Positions 9,579-18,091 are shown, counted from the stretch's first letter. The stretch is DNA of 64,000 bases from Flavobacterium hibisci (GCF_020026925.1 NZ_JAIQDW010000012.1:62001-126000), one strand, 5' to 3'. Translations and numbers: made by a program. The notes: generated from the letters alone by a model not told the origin.

Positions 9579-10394
9579 ATGAATTACACCTACATTATTT
9601 TAGATGATGATCCGGCAAGCGTTGAACGAATCAGGACACTAGCAAATGAGTTTTCAGAGCTGAATTTTATAGCTTCTGCAGACAATTATACTGATGGTAT
9701 AAACCTGATTTTAAAACACATGCCTGATCTGGTTTTTTTAGAGATTGATCCCAAAGATAAAGCCAGCGGACTCTCTCTGACTTTAATTAATGGTTTATTA
9801 ATGTATTTAAAAGAGCTGCCAAAAATTATTATCACAACAAAAAGTAAAGATTTAGCGTTTGACTGTATTCAGTATGAAGTAAATGATTATTTTCTAAAAC
9901 CAATTGAAGCAATTGATCTGGTAAAGTTGATTCATAAATTGAATAAATTATACAATGAGGATGAAGTGCTTCTGGTTCAGAAACTCAAGCCAAAAGAAAA
10001 AAAACAAAATCAGGAAGAGGGAATTCAAATCAATAAAAATCGAAAATCCTTTATTTTATGTGTAAAATCATATGGCGATCACCGTTATATTGATTCAAAT
10101 GAAATCTGTTATTTTCAGGCTGATAATAATTCGACTGATATTCATCTGAAAAATGGAGAAATGATTACGGCTTTTAAAACCTTAAAACATTTTGAAACCG
10201 TTTTGTCAAATCCATTTATCAGGATTCATAATAGTTATATCGTAAACAGAAATTATATTTCAAGAATCCATACAGGGAACTCCTTATGTTATATAAAAAA
10301 AACGACTATAAAGCTTCCTTTTTCAAAGTCTTATAAAGCAAATGTTGATTTTATAATTAGTGAATTTGCCAATGAAAATTATATAGAAACTTAA
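9579..10394 (+). CDS. LytTR-family response regulator with atypical receiver
   Basis: This 271-residue protein has an N-terminal CheY-like receiver (about residues 3-125) and a C-terminal LytTR DNA-binding domain (about 155-268). The acidic pocket is intact (Asp9-Asp10-Asp11) and the conserved lysine is present (FLKPI). However, the usual phospho-accepting Asp in FLDI is Glu55 here (LVFLEIDP), so normal phosphorylation is doubtful. No kinase is adjacent on the 5' side. A gene for a small secreted repeat protein starts 174 bases downstream. LytTR regulators often control secreted or cell-surface functions; the target here is unknown. Confidence 0.88.
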   Translation: MNYTYIILDDDPASVERIRTLANEFSELNFIASADNYTDGINLILKHMPDLVFLEIDPKDKASGLSLTLINGLLMYLKELPKIIITTKSKDLAFDCIQYEVNDYFLKPIEAIDLVKLIHKLNKLYNEDEVLLVQKLKPKEKKQNQEEGIQINKNRKSFILCVKSYGDHRYIDSNEICYFQADNNSTDIHLKNGEMITAFKTLKHFETVLSNPFIRIHNSYIVNRNYISRIHTGNSLCYIKKTTIKLPFSKSYKANVDFIISEFANENYIET

Positions 10395-10567
10395 AATAAA
10401 ACCATCTGCCCTGATTTGCTATCCATTCACTAATGAACGGATAGCATTGACCATAAACGCCTTTTTTTTAGGTGATTGTTGCGCTTTACTGTTTAGTTTT
10501 ACCAAAGAATTCCGAACAAAACGGGATAAAAAAGTAAAAAAGTATAACAATATAAAACTCGACAATC

Positions 10568-10804
10568 ATGAAAAAATTAGCTTTAACAACTGGATTATTT
10601 TCTTTAGTAATGGTATTAACTTCTTTTAATACTTCTGCAAAAACTACTAATGATGTTATAGTAAACAATACAACAATTGGTATTGATGGAAATCAGTCAG
10701 CAGGACAAAGCAGAAAAGTGGATATGATGGGTTCTGATTTATCAAATCAAAAACTAAGCATTGACGGGAATCAGTCAGCAGGACAAAGCAGAAAAGTGGA
10801 TTAA
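10568..10804 (+). CDS. Small secreted protein with two identical 14-residue repeats
   Basis: This 78-residue product has a signal peptide (about residues 1-25, ending TSAKT) and a mature part of about 50 residues. The mature part carries the sequence IDGNQSAGQSRKVD twice: at codons 10682-10723, and at 10760-10801 as the extreme C-terminus. The two are separated by a 12-residue linker. I do not recognise the family. It lies between a LytTR regulator and a histidine kinase/regulator pair and has its own strong terminator. It could be a secreted signal or a surface peptide, but no function is shown. The signal peptide and in-frame repeat make coding likely. Confidence 0.75.
   Translation: MKKLALTTGLFSLVMVLTSFNTSAKTTNDVIVNNTTIGIDGNQSAGQSRKVDMMGSDLSNQKLSIDGNQSAGQSRKVD
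10682..10801 (+). repeat. Two-copy 42-base direct repeat inside the small secreted gene
   Basis: Copies at 10682-10723 and 10760-10801 differ only at wobble positions (GATGGA against GACGGG) and encode the same 14 residues. Synonymous differences with an identical protein suggest selection on the peptide rather than a very recent duplication. Confidence 0.85.
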
Positions 10805-10831
10805 TTAGCTGTAATTCATTTAAATATAGAA

Positions 10832-10860
10832 AGGACCGTCTAAATTAGACGGTCTTTTTC
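10832..10860 (+). terminator. Rho-independent terminator
   Basis: A GACCGTCTAA arm (10834-10843) and TTAGACGGTC (10845-10854) flank a single base, followed by five T. It follows the small secreted gene and separates it from the kinase gene. Confidence 0.85.
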
Positions 10861-10911
10861 TTTATGTCTAATGTATAGTTTTGTATTTTTGAGTAAATTT
10901 TTAAGACAGAA

Positions 10912-12957
10912 TTGAAAAAAAACTATCTGATATTACTTCTATTTTTTATTGGCTGTACAAAGCAAAATGAAAACACTCGTGTGTCCAGTCAGTCCAGAGA
11001 TAGTCTTGATCTGTATTTGTCATTGGCTAACGAATACAAACTGCCCGTCGCGATAAAGCAAAAATACAATCAAAAAGCTTTTGAAGTCATTATGAGTCAG
11101 CCCGATGATTCAATGAAAAGGGTAAATCTTTTTAAGGTGGCCAATCGTTATTTTAATATGAGGGATTGGAACAATTATAATAAAACCGTTAAAATTGTAT
11201 TAGAGAAAGCTGAAAAAGCAAAGGATTCGGTTTCAATGTCTAAAGCTTATATTTATTTAGGGGATTATTACAGCTCTCAAACATCTTCAGACAGTGCATT
11301 TGCCTTTTATTATAAAGCCGAAAAACTGTATTTAGCAAGTAATGACTATTATAATTTAGCTAAAACAAGACTTAGCAAAGCTTTACTGCAATATAACGAA
11401 GGAGATTTTTACGGCAGTGAGAAGGCTATTTTCAATGCCTTAAGGGTCATTAGGGGGAAAAACAATAATGATATTTTATATGAGGCTTATAACCTGCTTG
11501 GAATTCTATACAATGAATTAGGCGAGTATGAAAAGGCGATTGAATTTCATAATAAAGCGATTGCGAGTATAGATGATAAGATCATTCCGGCTGAATTCCA
11601 GTCAAAAGCAACGTCATTAAACAACCTTGGATTCGTATATCAAAACCTTAACGATTACAAAAAAGCTAATTTTTATTTTCAGGAAGGATTAAAAGAAAAA
11701 AACCTCTTTAATCAAAAACCTGAATTGTATGCCATTCTTATGGATAATTTAGCGTATTCGCAGTTTAAACTAAATCAAAACAAAGAGCTTCCCGGTTTAT
11801 TTTACAAGGCACTCAAAATAAGGGATAGTTTGAAGCTGACAGCAGGTATAACAGCGAGTAAAATGCATTTATCTGAGTACTTTGCAGCAAAGAAAGATAC
11901 GGCTAAAGCTTTACACTATTCAAATCAGGCACTTATAGTTTCAAAACGCACTAAAAATTATCGTAATGTACTGGCCGCTTTGAAGCAGTTATCTTTAATT
12001 CATCCCAAAAAAGCTTCAAAATTTTCAGAAGATTATATTCGCATAAATGACAGTCTGCAAATGGCTGAACGTAAAATGGGGGATAAGTTTACCCGAATAG
12101 AATATGAAACCAATGAAATAAAAAGCGAAAATTCGAGTTTAGAAATACAGAACAGGACTTTGGTGTATGTTTTTTGTGTTCTTTCACTGATAGGTTTGTT
12201 TTTATACATTTACAAAACACAGCAGGCAAGAAACAGGGAATTGCTTTTCAAGCAGCAACAGCAAATTGCAAACGAAGATATTTATAATTTGATGATTTCG
12301 CAGCAAAACGCAATCGAAACTATGCGAATCAGGGAAAAGAAAAAAGTAGCCCAGGAGCTGCACGATGGAGTTTTAGGAAGAATGTTTGGTGTCAGGATCA
12401 GTTTAGACAGCCTTGATAAATTAGATGAAGAAACTGCTGCTGATAAAAGAAAAAAATACCTGCTTGAATTAAAAGAGATTGAACAGGATATACGGGAAAT
12501 TTCGCATGATCTGAACAAAGAAAAATCCGGGTTGATTAATAATTTTGTTGCGATTCTGGAAAAGTTATTTCAAAATCAAATCAATACATTCAATACCAGA
12601 CTGGTTTATAACATTGATTCGAATATCAAATGGGACCTGGTAAGCAATGTCGTCAAAATTAATTTATACAGAATAATTCAGGAAGCACTTCAGAATTGTA
12701 ACAAATATGCAAAGGCAAAAACAATTACTGTTGAATTTAAAAGTGAGATCAATTATTTAGTTTTATCAATATCTGATGATGGAATAGGGTTTAATACCCA
12801 TAAAACCAAAAAAGGGATCGGACTGCAAAATATTGATTACAGAACAGCAGAATGTGACGGAAATGTCGAAATAAACTCGGCAAAGGGGGAAGGAACTGCT
12901 ATTTTGGTAAAGATACCAATAGATCAAAAAATAAATAAAATTCATAATGAAAGCTGA
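10912..12957 (+). CDS. TPR-containing sensor histidine kinase, lipoprotein-type N-terminus
   Basis: This 681-residue sensor of the NarL-type kinase class starts at a TTG codon. The leader LILLLFFIGC has a lipobox-like Cys15. Tetratricopeptide-like helices fill residues ~60-395 (for example NLLGILYNELGEYEKAIEFHNKAI), and one membrane helix lies at ~416-435. A HisKA_3 dimerisation domain with phospho-acceptor His484 (QELHDGVLGRM) and a HATPase domain (SDDGIGF near 623, GIGLQNI) complete it. Its 3' end overlaps the next gene by 11 bases, so kinase and regulator are translationally coupled. The TPR part is predicted to lie outside the inner membrane. The signal is unknown. Confidence 0.93.
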   Translation: MKKNYLILLLFFIGCTKQNENTRVSSQSRDSLDLYLSLANEYKLPVAIKQKYNQKAFEVIMSQPDDSMKRVNLFKVANRYFNMRDWNNYNKTVKIVLEKAEKAKDSVSMSKAYIYLGDYYSSQTSSDSAFAFYYKAEKLYLASNDYYNLAKTRLSKALLQYNEGDFYGSEKAIFNALRVIRGKNNNDILYEAYNLLGILYNELGEYEKAIEFHNKAIASIDDKIIPAEFQSKATSLNNLGFVYQNLNDYKKANFYFQEGLKEKNLFNQKPELYAILMDNLAYSQFKLNQNKELPGLFYKALKIRDSLKLTAGITASKMHLSEYFAAKKDTAKALHYSNQALIVSKRTKNYRNVLAALKQLSLIHPKKASKFSEDYIRINDSLQMAERKMGDKFTRIEYETNEIKSENSSLEIQNRTLVYVFCVLSLIGLFLYIYKTQQARNRELLFKQQQQIANEDIYNLMISQQNAIETMRIREKKKVAQELHDGVLGRMFGVRISLDSLDKLDEETAADKRKKYLLELKEIEQDIREISHDLNKEKSGLINNFVAILEKLFQNQINTFNTRLVYNIDSNIKWDLVSNVVKINLYRIIQEALQNCNKYAKAKTITVEFKSEINYLVLSISDDGIGFNTHKTKKGIGLQNIDYRTAECDGNVEINSAKGEGTAILVKIPIDQKINKIHNES

Positions 12958-13639
12958 TTTAACACCATCGCTTAAGCAAACAAGCAATATTTTAATTGTA
13001 GACGACCATCCGTTTATTATTGAGGGTTATAAAAATGCTATAACACGTTATAATCCTGAAACCCATGAATTTTTGATTTCACAGGCCAAAGATTGTAAAT
13101 CGGCTTATGAAATTATTACCAACCCTGAAACTATTCCTTTCGATATCGCATTTTTAGACATCAGCATGCCTGCTTATGATGAAAAAGAAATATTTTCAGG
13201 AGAGGATATCGCAAAACTAATCCTGGAATACATGCCAAACTGCAAGATTATCCTGCTGACCATGTATACCGAATTGCTCAAAATTAAAACCATCATCCGT
13301 ACCATACAGCCCAATGGCCTTATTATTAAAAATGACCTGACGTTTGATGAATTGCTTTTTGCTTTTGATAAAGTAATGAAAAGCGATAAATATTACAGTC
13401 AGTCTGTTCAGAAAATGCTCAATCAGTCACTTCATAATGCTATTGAAGTTGATGAATTCGATAAACAGATTTTATTTCATTTGTCTAAAGGGACTTCTGA
13501 AGAAGAAATGCCACATTATATTCCTATTTCTATCAATGCTATAAAAAGAAGAAAAAAAGGACTTAAAGAGCTCCTCAAAATAAAAACGGATTCAGACGAT
13601 GATTTGGTAAAAGAAGCCAAAAACAAGGGACTTTTTTAA
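12947..13639 (+). CDS. LuxR/NarL-type response regulator
   Basis: This 230-residue protein is the likely partner of the overlapping kinase. The receiver domain has the DDH acidic pair near residue 19 and the phospho-acceptor Asp in AFLDISMP. The C-terminal helix-turn-helix (EFDKQILFHLSKGTSEEEMP, then ISINAIKRRKKGLKELL) is divergent from but alignable to the LuxR class. A bidirectional terminator follows. Targets are not evident; the repeat-peptide gene upstream is one candidate by position. Confidence 0.92.
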   Translation: MKADLTPSLKQTSNILIVDDHPFIIEGYKNAITRYNPETHEFLISQAKDCKSAYEIITNPETIPFDIAFLDISMPAYDEKEIFSGEDIAKLILEYMPNCKIILLTMYTELLKIKTIIRTIQPNGLIIKNDLTFDELLFAFDKVMKSDKYYSQSVQKMLNQSLHNAIEVDEFDKQILFHLSKGTSEEEMPHYIPISINAIKRRKKGLKELLKIKTDSDDDLVKEAKNKGLF

Positions 13640-13660
13640 AGTAAAATCCAAAAAAATAAA

Positions 13661-13704
13661 AATTCCAAATTCCAATATTTTGTATGGAATTTGGAATTTT
13701 TTTA
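13661..13704. terminator. Bidirectional terminator between convergent genes
   Basis: Perfect 14-bp arms AATTCCAAATTCCA (13661-13674) and TGGAATTTGGAATT (13685-13698), with A-run before and T-run after, sit between the response regulator and thiL. Confidence 0.85.
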
Positions 13705-13720
13705 TTTGAAATTTTTAAAA

Positions 13721-14767
13721 TTACTCACTCAGGGCATCCCAGCCACGAGCTTTTAAAGCGATTTTAGTATTCGCCCTTGTTACCAGATGAATTCCTTCAC
13801 TTTCATCTGTCATGTGGCCAATTATGGAGAAGTTTGGATTTCCTTTTATTTTGTCAAAATCATTAATGTCGATTGTAAAAAGCAATTCATAATCTTCACC
13901 GCCATTAATGGCAACTGTTGTGCTGTCAATATTAAATTCTTCGCAAGTCGAAATAAACTGTGGATCCAGCGGCAATTTATCTTCGTATAAATTACAGCCC
14001 ACTTTTGACTGTTTGCACAAATGAATGATTTCAGATGAAAGTCCGTCTGAAATGTCAATCATTGAGGTTGGTTTAATTCCCAGTGCATGTAAAAGAGTTC
14101 GGACATCTTTTCGGGCTTCCGGTTTTAATTGTCTTTCAACAAGATATGTGTAAGGATCCAAATCTGGCTGATTGTTTGGGTTTACCTGAAAGACCTGTTT
14201 TTCGCGTTCCAAAACCTGCAATCCCATATAGGCAGCGCCAATATCTCCGGTTACAACTAACAAATCGGTTTGTTTGGCACCGTTTCGGTACACAATTTCG
14301 TCTGCATCAGCTTCGCCAATTGCCGTGATGCTGATAATTAGGCCTTTTTGAGATGAGGTCGTATCACCGCCAATAACATCTACTTTATATTCATTTGCAG
14401 CGCGTGTAATTCCTTCAAACAACTCCTCTAAGGCTTCCAGTGGGAAGCGGTTCGAAACGGCTACAGAAACCGTTATTTGTGTTGGTTTGGCATTCATGGC
14501 ACAAATGTCGGATACATTTACCACTACAGATTTATATCCCAAATGTTTCAATGGCATGTATGCCAGATCAAAATGTACGCCTTCAATCAGTAAATCGGTC
14601 GAAACCACTACTTTTTTATCCTTGAAATCAAGGACAGCTGCGTCATCGCCAATACTTTTTAAGGTCGATTCTTGTTTTACATCAAAATGTCTGGTTAAAT
14701 GTTCAATTAAACCAAACTCGCCTAATTGCGCTATACTGGTACGTTGTGGGTTTTTATCTTCGATCAT
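13721..14767 (-). CDS. thiL: Thiamine-monophosphate kinase
   Basis: ThiL phosphorylates thiamine monophosphate to thiamine diphosphate. The 348 residues contain the family signatures IGDDAAVLD (about residues 40-48), STDLLIEGVHFDL, VNVSDICAMNAKP, GGDTTSS and DISDGLSSEI, then NGGEDYELLFT toward the C-terminus. The ATG at 14767 is preceded by a TACCTTTG -7 box. No other thiamine gene is nearby. Confident assignment. Confidence 0.97.
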   Translation of the reverse strand: MIEDKNPQRTSIAQLGEFGLIEHLTRHFDVKQESTLKSIGDDAAVLDFKDKKVVVSTDLLIEGVHFDLAYMPLKHLGYKSVVVNVSDICAMNAKPTQITVSVAVSNRFPLEALEELFEGITRAANEYKVDVIGGDTTSSQKGLIISITAIGEADADEIVYRNGAKQTDLLVVTGDIGAAYMGLQVLEREKQVFQVNPNNQPDLDPYTYLVERQLKPEARKDVRTLLHALGIKPTSMIDISDGLSSEIIHLCKQSKVGCNLYEDKLPLDPQFISTCEEFNIDSTTVAINGGEDYELLFTIDINDFDKIKGNPNFSIIGHMTDESEGIHLVTRANTKIALKARGWDALSE

Positions 14768-14798
14768 GTTTCTATTGCTTTTGGTTTTACCAAGGCTG

Positions 14799-14806
14799 CA
14801 AAGGTA
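14799..14806 (-). promoter_or_regulatory. Candidate -7 element of thiL
   Basis: Minus-strand TACCTTTG fits TAnnTTTG 32 bases upstream of the thiL ATG. No clear -33 TTG was found. Confidence 0.4.
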
Positions 14807-14880
14807 CGAAGTTGAGGATTAATAACTAAAATGGAGTTCGATTATTAATTTGAATCAGGAATATTTGGCTTTTTTTTCGC

Positions 14881-15321
14881 TTAAATAGTACCGTTGTAAT
14901 TTGGGTCAAATTCTACTATCCATTCGATACCAAATTTATCCCTGAACATCCCGAAATACGAACCCCACGGACTATCGGCAATCGGCATTTCTATTGCTCC
15001 TCCGGCTGAAAGACTGTTAAATAATTTATCTGCTTCTTCTTTGCTTTCTGCAGTTATGGAAATTTTGCTTCTGTTTTCATTCTCGTTTACTTTTCCTAAA
15101 AAATCCGGAACATCATTTCCAATCAGCCTGTTGCTTTTACCGATAGGTAAAGAAATATGTAAAATCTTATTTTCATCATTTTGAGCTACCGGAAAATCCG
15201 GACCGGCTAAATCCTTTAAACGGACTACTTTTGAAAATTCCCCGCCAAATGCAGCTCTGTAAAATTCAAAAGCTTCGAGAGCATTGCCATTAAAATTAAT
15301 ATGTGGATTGATAAGTGCCAT
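14881..15321 (-). CDS. VOC-superfamily (PhnB/glyoxalase-like) protein
   Basis: This 146-residue protein starts INPHINFNGNALEAFEFYRAAFGGEF, typical of the PhnB-like branch of the vicinal oxygen chelate superfamily. It ends with the matching half DSPWGSYFGMFRDKFGIEWIVEFDP. Members are small cytosolic dimers with varied or unknown reactions, so no substrate is proposed. The gene is isolated, 113 bases from thiL. Confidence 0.9.
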   Translation of the reverse strand: MALINPHINFNGNALEAFEFYRAAFGGEFSKVVRLKDLAGPDFPVAQNDENKILHISLPIGKSNRLIGNDVPDFLGKVNENENRSKISITAESKEEADKLFNSLSAGGAIEMPIADSPWGSYFGMFRDKFGIEWIVEFDPNYNGTI

Positions 15322-15389
15322 AGTTTTATGTTTGATAGTTGTGGTTTATTTTATGAGGCTTTGTAATAATGTTTCGTCTTTTTTACTAA

Positions 15390-15480
15390 AGAATTTTGGT
15401 GCTGGCAAATGTCTCTGACTTGCGATATTTTTAAATTTTATTGAAATAGCAATCAGGCAAAACCGCTGTTGATTTTCAAT
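15390..15480. repeat. Imperfect palindrome in the 15.32-15.48 kb gap
   Basis: A left arm with CTCTGACTTGCGATATTT (15413-15430) pairs imperfectly with a right arm containing AATAGCAATCAG (15445-15456) and GGCAAAACCGCTG. It is the first of several similar dyads that separate the minus-strand short genes of this region. Confidence 0.5.
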
Positions 15481-15484
15481 ACTT

Positions 15485-16045
15485 TTAATCTTCTATTCGT
15501 TCGTATTCTAATGTTTTCAAAATAGGATCAAAACTTGCGATAACAATAATTGCAACGTATTCTCCATTTTTAAAATAGCTTTCCCTTATAAATTTATCAT
15601 TCCAACAATAATTGGAAATAATGATTTTGTTAGTATTTTCATTGTGAACGCTTCCTCGATTCAGAAGCCAACTTTCTTTAGATTCCTTAAAATCAGAAGC
15701 ATCTTTAATCTCAAGGACGATTCGGAAAAAATCAGCATCTGAAATTTTGAGTTTTGTTTTTTGAAATCTTTCTGGAAATCCAACCACTGAATTTTCTAGT
15801 ATTTCAAAATCTTCATTTAAATTTATCTTCGCATTTTTGAGATCATTTTTCACATCAGATTTAGAAATTAAAAGCTCATCTAAATTATTAATAAAAAGAC
15901 AATATAGGACTAGTGAAAGTATTGGTAATGAAATTAAGAATCCAATTTTAGCCTTACCTTTTCTTTTAAAAAAAGAAATGATAAGTACAGCAATAATTGT
16001 CAAAATCAGCAGTATAATTAAGCCGTAAATTATTATCATTCCCAT
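15485..16045 (-). CDS. Hypothetical membrane-anchored protein
   Basis: No family was recognised. The 186 residues start with two hydrophobic helices (about 3-26 and 33-52) separated by a basic FKRKGKAK turn. A soluble domain of ~130 residues follows (..SWLLNRGSVHNENTN.., ..ISNYCWNDKFIRESYFKNGEYVAIIVIASFDP..). The ending resembles the tail of the other accessory protein at 16288-16758 (FDPILKTLEY against FEPILRKYNG). It belongs to a run of short minus-strand genes between palindromic spacers. Confidence 0.65.
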   Translation of the reverse strand: MGMIIIYGLIILLILTIIAVLIISFFKRKGKAKIGFLISLPILSLVLYCLFINNLDELLISKSDVKNDLKNAKINLNEDFEILENSVVGFPERFQKTKLKISDADFFRIVLEIKDASDFKESKESWLLNRGSVHNENTNKIIISNYCWNDKFIRESYFKNGEYVAIIVIASFDPILKTLEYERIED

Positions 16046-16079
16046 TTTTTTCGTTGTATCTATAATTCGTTTGTTTTAA

Positions 16080-16093
16080 ATCTGGTGCTCGTT
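16080..16093 (+). repeat. Partial copy of the 16-bp flanking repeat
   Basis: ATCTGGTGCTCGTT here equals 14 of the 16 bases of the perfect inverted repeat that brackets the LysR/oxidoreductase pair (17054-17069 and 18738-18753). Confidence 0.7.
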
Positions 16094-16133
16094 TGCAACA
16101 GAGTATCTGTTTACTTATAGAAAACTAAACAAA

Positions 16134-16218
16134 GCGTTTGTAACGCGGCTATTTAAATAAATTGGCTATATAAAAATCTTTAAGGGAACTTTTCAGTTAA
16201 TAACCACGTTATAAACGC
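16134..16218. repeat. Imperfect palindrome between two accessory genes
   Basis: Arms at 16134-16153 (GCGTTTGTAACGCGGCTATT) and 16199-16218 pair with only three differences, all transitions, around a 45-base loop. The spacer separates the 15485 and 16288 genes. Confidence 0.7.
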
Positions 16219-16287
16219 TACGACTTATCTTTCTAATTTATGTAGGTACTCGTTGCAGTAGCTGTTAGCGGAAGTTTTTTATGATAG

Positions 16288-16758
16288 TTATTCCTTTTTA
16301 AAATAAAGTTGTCCATTATATTTTCTCAAAATTGGTTCAAATGCTTTAAATGCTATTCCTTGAGGACTGCTTTTTGATTTAGTATAGCTCCAATCAGTCC
16401 ATTCCAACTGAAGATTTGATAAACTACTTCCAAAAAGAAGATAGTTACACCTTGGACGAATGGAAATTATAGAGTCTTTGAAAGAAACTGCGAGATTATA
16501 TTTATACCCACCAGTTGAAGTTCTTTCATTTGTAGTTAAACTTAGAAAATCTTTATCCTTTGTTGCAAATGAAAAACCTTGTTCAATCAAGAACTTTCCA
16601 AATTTTACAAAATTCTCTTCTGCAGTTTGATTTTCGATAATCAAAATTACATTGTCGTTTTTCACTGGAATAGTACTTTGGGCAATCAAAGTATTTACAC
16701 TGCTAAGGAAAAAGAATGTATATAAAAACAATTTGCTAATTAAATTTCTCTTTTTCAT
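16288..16758 (-). CDS. Hypothetical secreted protein
   Basis: This 156-residue protein has a clear signal peptide (MKKRNLISKLFLYTFFFLSS, likely cut after IAQ near residue 27) and a mature domain of ~130 residues. No family was recognised. The mature part alternates short beta-like segments (VILIIENQ, YKYNLAVSFKDSIISIRP). Its end, IAFKAFEPILRKYNGQLYFKKE, faintly resembles the end of the 15485 gene product. It is part of the accessory minus-strand gene series. Confidence 0.65.
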   Translation of the reverse strand: MKKRNLISKLFLYTFFFLSSVNTLIAQSTIPVKNDNVILIIENQTAEENFVKFGKFLIEQGFSFATKDKDFLSLTTNERTSTGGYKYNLAVSFKDSIISIRPRCNYLLFGSSLSNLQLEWTDWSYTKSKSSPQGIAFKAFEPILRKYNGQLYFKKE

Positions 16759-16808
16759 TTAAATATTTATTAATTTTTGGCTTGTCCGTTTGAGTAAAAT
16801 TTCCGCTA

Positions 16809-17045
16809 ATTCGCCTATCTACCCAAATTTAGGTGTATATACGAATGTTTGTTTCGTATTATTTCTTCAAATATATAAAAATAATAATCTCAACCTTACA
16901 AAAATGTTCTTGTGTCCGCGTGAAGGATGGAAGCAGGTTACCGAAGTAACGCGGACAGCCTGACAGTATCCCGGTAAGTGGGCGAATAATCATACTGTGA
17001 GTTAGCCCGCTTATCGGGATGGTGGCACGCCCAAATTTTTATCGT
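16809..17045. repeat. 235-bp structured repeat, copy 1
   Basis: About 235 bases are shared with 21431-21662 at high identity. Features: a near-palindrome ACCCAAATTTAGGT at the left; an 8-bp stem TGTCCGCG (16913-16920) / CGCGGACA (16950-16957); a small hairpin GTTAC-CGAA-GTAAC (16937-16950); and a long stem ATCCCGGTAAGTGGGC (16968-16983) / GCCCGCTTATCGGGAT (17005-17020). No open frame spans it. It lies between the LysR gene and the 16288 gene. Confidence 0.85.
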
Positions 17046-17053
17046 CATACTAA

Positions 17054-17069
17054 AACGAGCACCAGATGG
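17054..17069 (+). repeat. Left 16-bp inverted repeat flanking the LysR/oxidoreductase pair
   Basis: AACGAGCACCAGATGG is the exact reverse complement of 18738-18753. Together they bracket a 1.7-kb segment holding both genes. Confidence 0.85.
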
Positions 17070-17116
17070 CGTTGCTAATATTTATACTAATATTAGTTAT
17101 GTTCTTAAAAACTAAT

Positions 17117-18010
17117 TCAATAAGGTGGTAAATTAGCCTCTTTCATCTTCTCTATAAAAATGTTAATTTCTTTCAGGTTATTATTCTTCAGCTTGAACGA
17201 ATAAAATAGTTTTTGCTCTATTATTTTAGAAGACTTAATGGGTGTTTTAATTAAATTTTTGTCTAACTCTTCATCACATAAATGTTTAGGAACTATACTA
17301 AATCCGCTATTGTTTTTTAAAGCTTCTATGATGTCCAGATAAGAGGGCAATATATATCTTGGGACTATTCTGGGACTGGTATTAAATCTGGAATCCCAGA
17401 ACTTTTTTATATCATTTTGGTTATTGTCATAGGTAAACCAGGTTTGCTTTTGCAGCCATGTGATGAATTGGGTAACATTTTTTTCAATATTCTCCGGAAT
17501 AACAATAGAATTGGAGCAGATTAATTCTAACTCTTCATTCTTTAAGTATGTGAATTGGTGGTCGTAAGTATCGTGTTTTTTTATTCCAGCCAATAATTGA
17601 ATTTTTTCCATTTCAAGAGCTTCAATCAATTCTTTTTCATTTCCAAAATGGATCACTATATACATGTCAAAAGTATAAATATGATGTATTAATTCTTTCC
17701 TGAAAAAGTCTGTAGTACAGCCTATTGTTATCGCAGATCGTTGTTTTTTTGCTCTTTGACCTGAATAATATTCTACTTTTTCTAATTCACTTAATGGATT
17801 ATTGATTTGTGAATATAAAAATTTTCCATATTCGGTAGGCGCTAATTTCCGGGTAGTTCTTTCAAATAGTTTTTTTCCAATATGGCTTTCCAGAGCAGAT
17901 AAATGTTTACTAACTCCAGGTTGCGTCATATTTAATTTTTTTGAAGCTTCTGTTATATTTTTACATTCATATATAGCGCTGAATGTTCTCAACCATTCTA
18001 AATTAATCAT
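17117..18010 (-). CDS. LysR-family transcriptional regulator
   Basis: I start this protein at the ATG at 18010 (MINLEWLRTFSAIYECKN), because the longer frame to 18091 would add an unrelated hydrophobic stretch and run over the divergent promoter. The 297 residues have the LysR winged helix at ~1-60 (ASKKLNMTQPGVSKHLSALESHIGKKLFERT) and a periplasmic-binding-like effector domain. It is divergent from the 18092 oxidoreductase gene with 81 bases between them, the standard arrangement for a LysR regulator and its target. The effector is unknown. Perfect inverted repeats flank the pair, which suggests transfer as a unit. Confidence 0.93.
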   Translation of the reverse strand: MINLEWLRTFSAIYECKNITEASKKLNMTQPGVSKHLSALESHIGKKLFERTTRKLAPTEYGKFLYSQINNPLSELEKVEYYSGQRAKKQRSAITIGCTTDFFRKELIHHIYTFDMYIVIHFGNEKELIEALEMEKIQLLAGIKKHDTYDHQFTYLKNEELELICSNSIVIPENIEKNVTQFITWLQKQTWFTYDNNQNDIKKFWDSRFNTSPRIVPRYILPSYLDIIEALKNNSGFSIVPKHLCDEELDKNLIKTPIKSSKIIEQKLFYSFKLKNNNLKEINIFIEKMKEANLPPY

Positions 18011-18037
18011 AACAAATATTATAAATAGGCAAACAAA

Positions 18038-18074
18038 AATAATTAAAATTATTAATGTGTTGACTCTATATTTG
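18038..18074 (+). promoter_or_regulatory. Divergent control region: dyad plus -7 box
   Basis: AATAATT (18038-18044) and AATTATT (18047-18053) form a 7-bp dyad with a 2-base centre, a plausible LysR-type site. TATATTTG at 18067-18074 fits TAnnTTTG for the plus-strand gene at 18092. Motif-level evidence only. Confidence 0.4.
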
Positions 18075-18091
18075 TAAAAAAAATAGAACAA

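Noticed and set aside
13787-14822. Plus-strand open frames opposite thiL
   Set aside because: They are shadows of the thiL gene, which has all family motifs.
18010-18091. Longer N-terminus for the LysR regulator
   Set aside because: It would add a hydrophobic stretch foreign to the family and occupy the divergent promoter.
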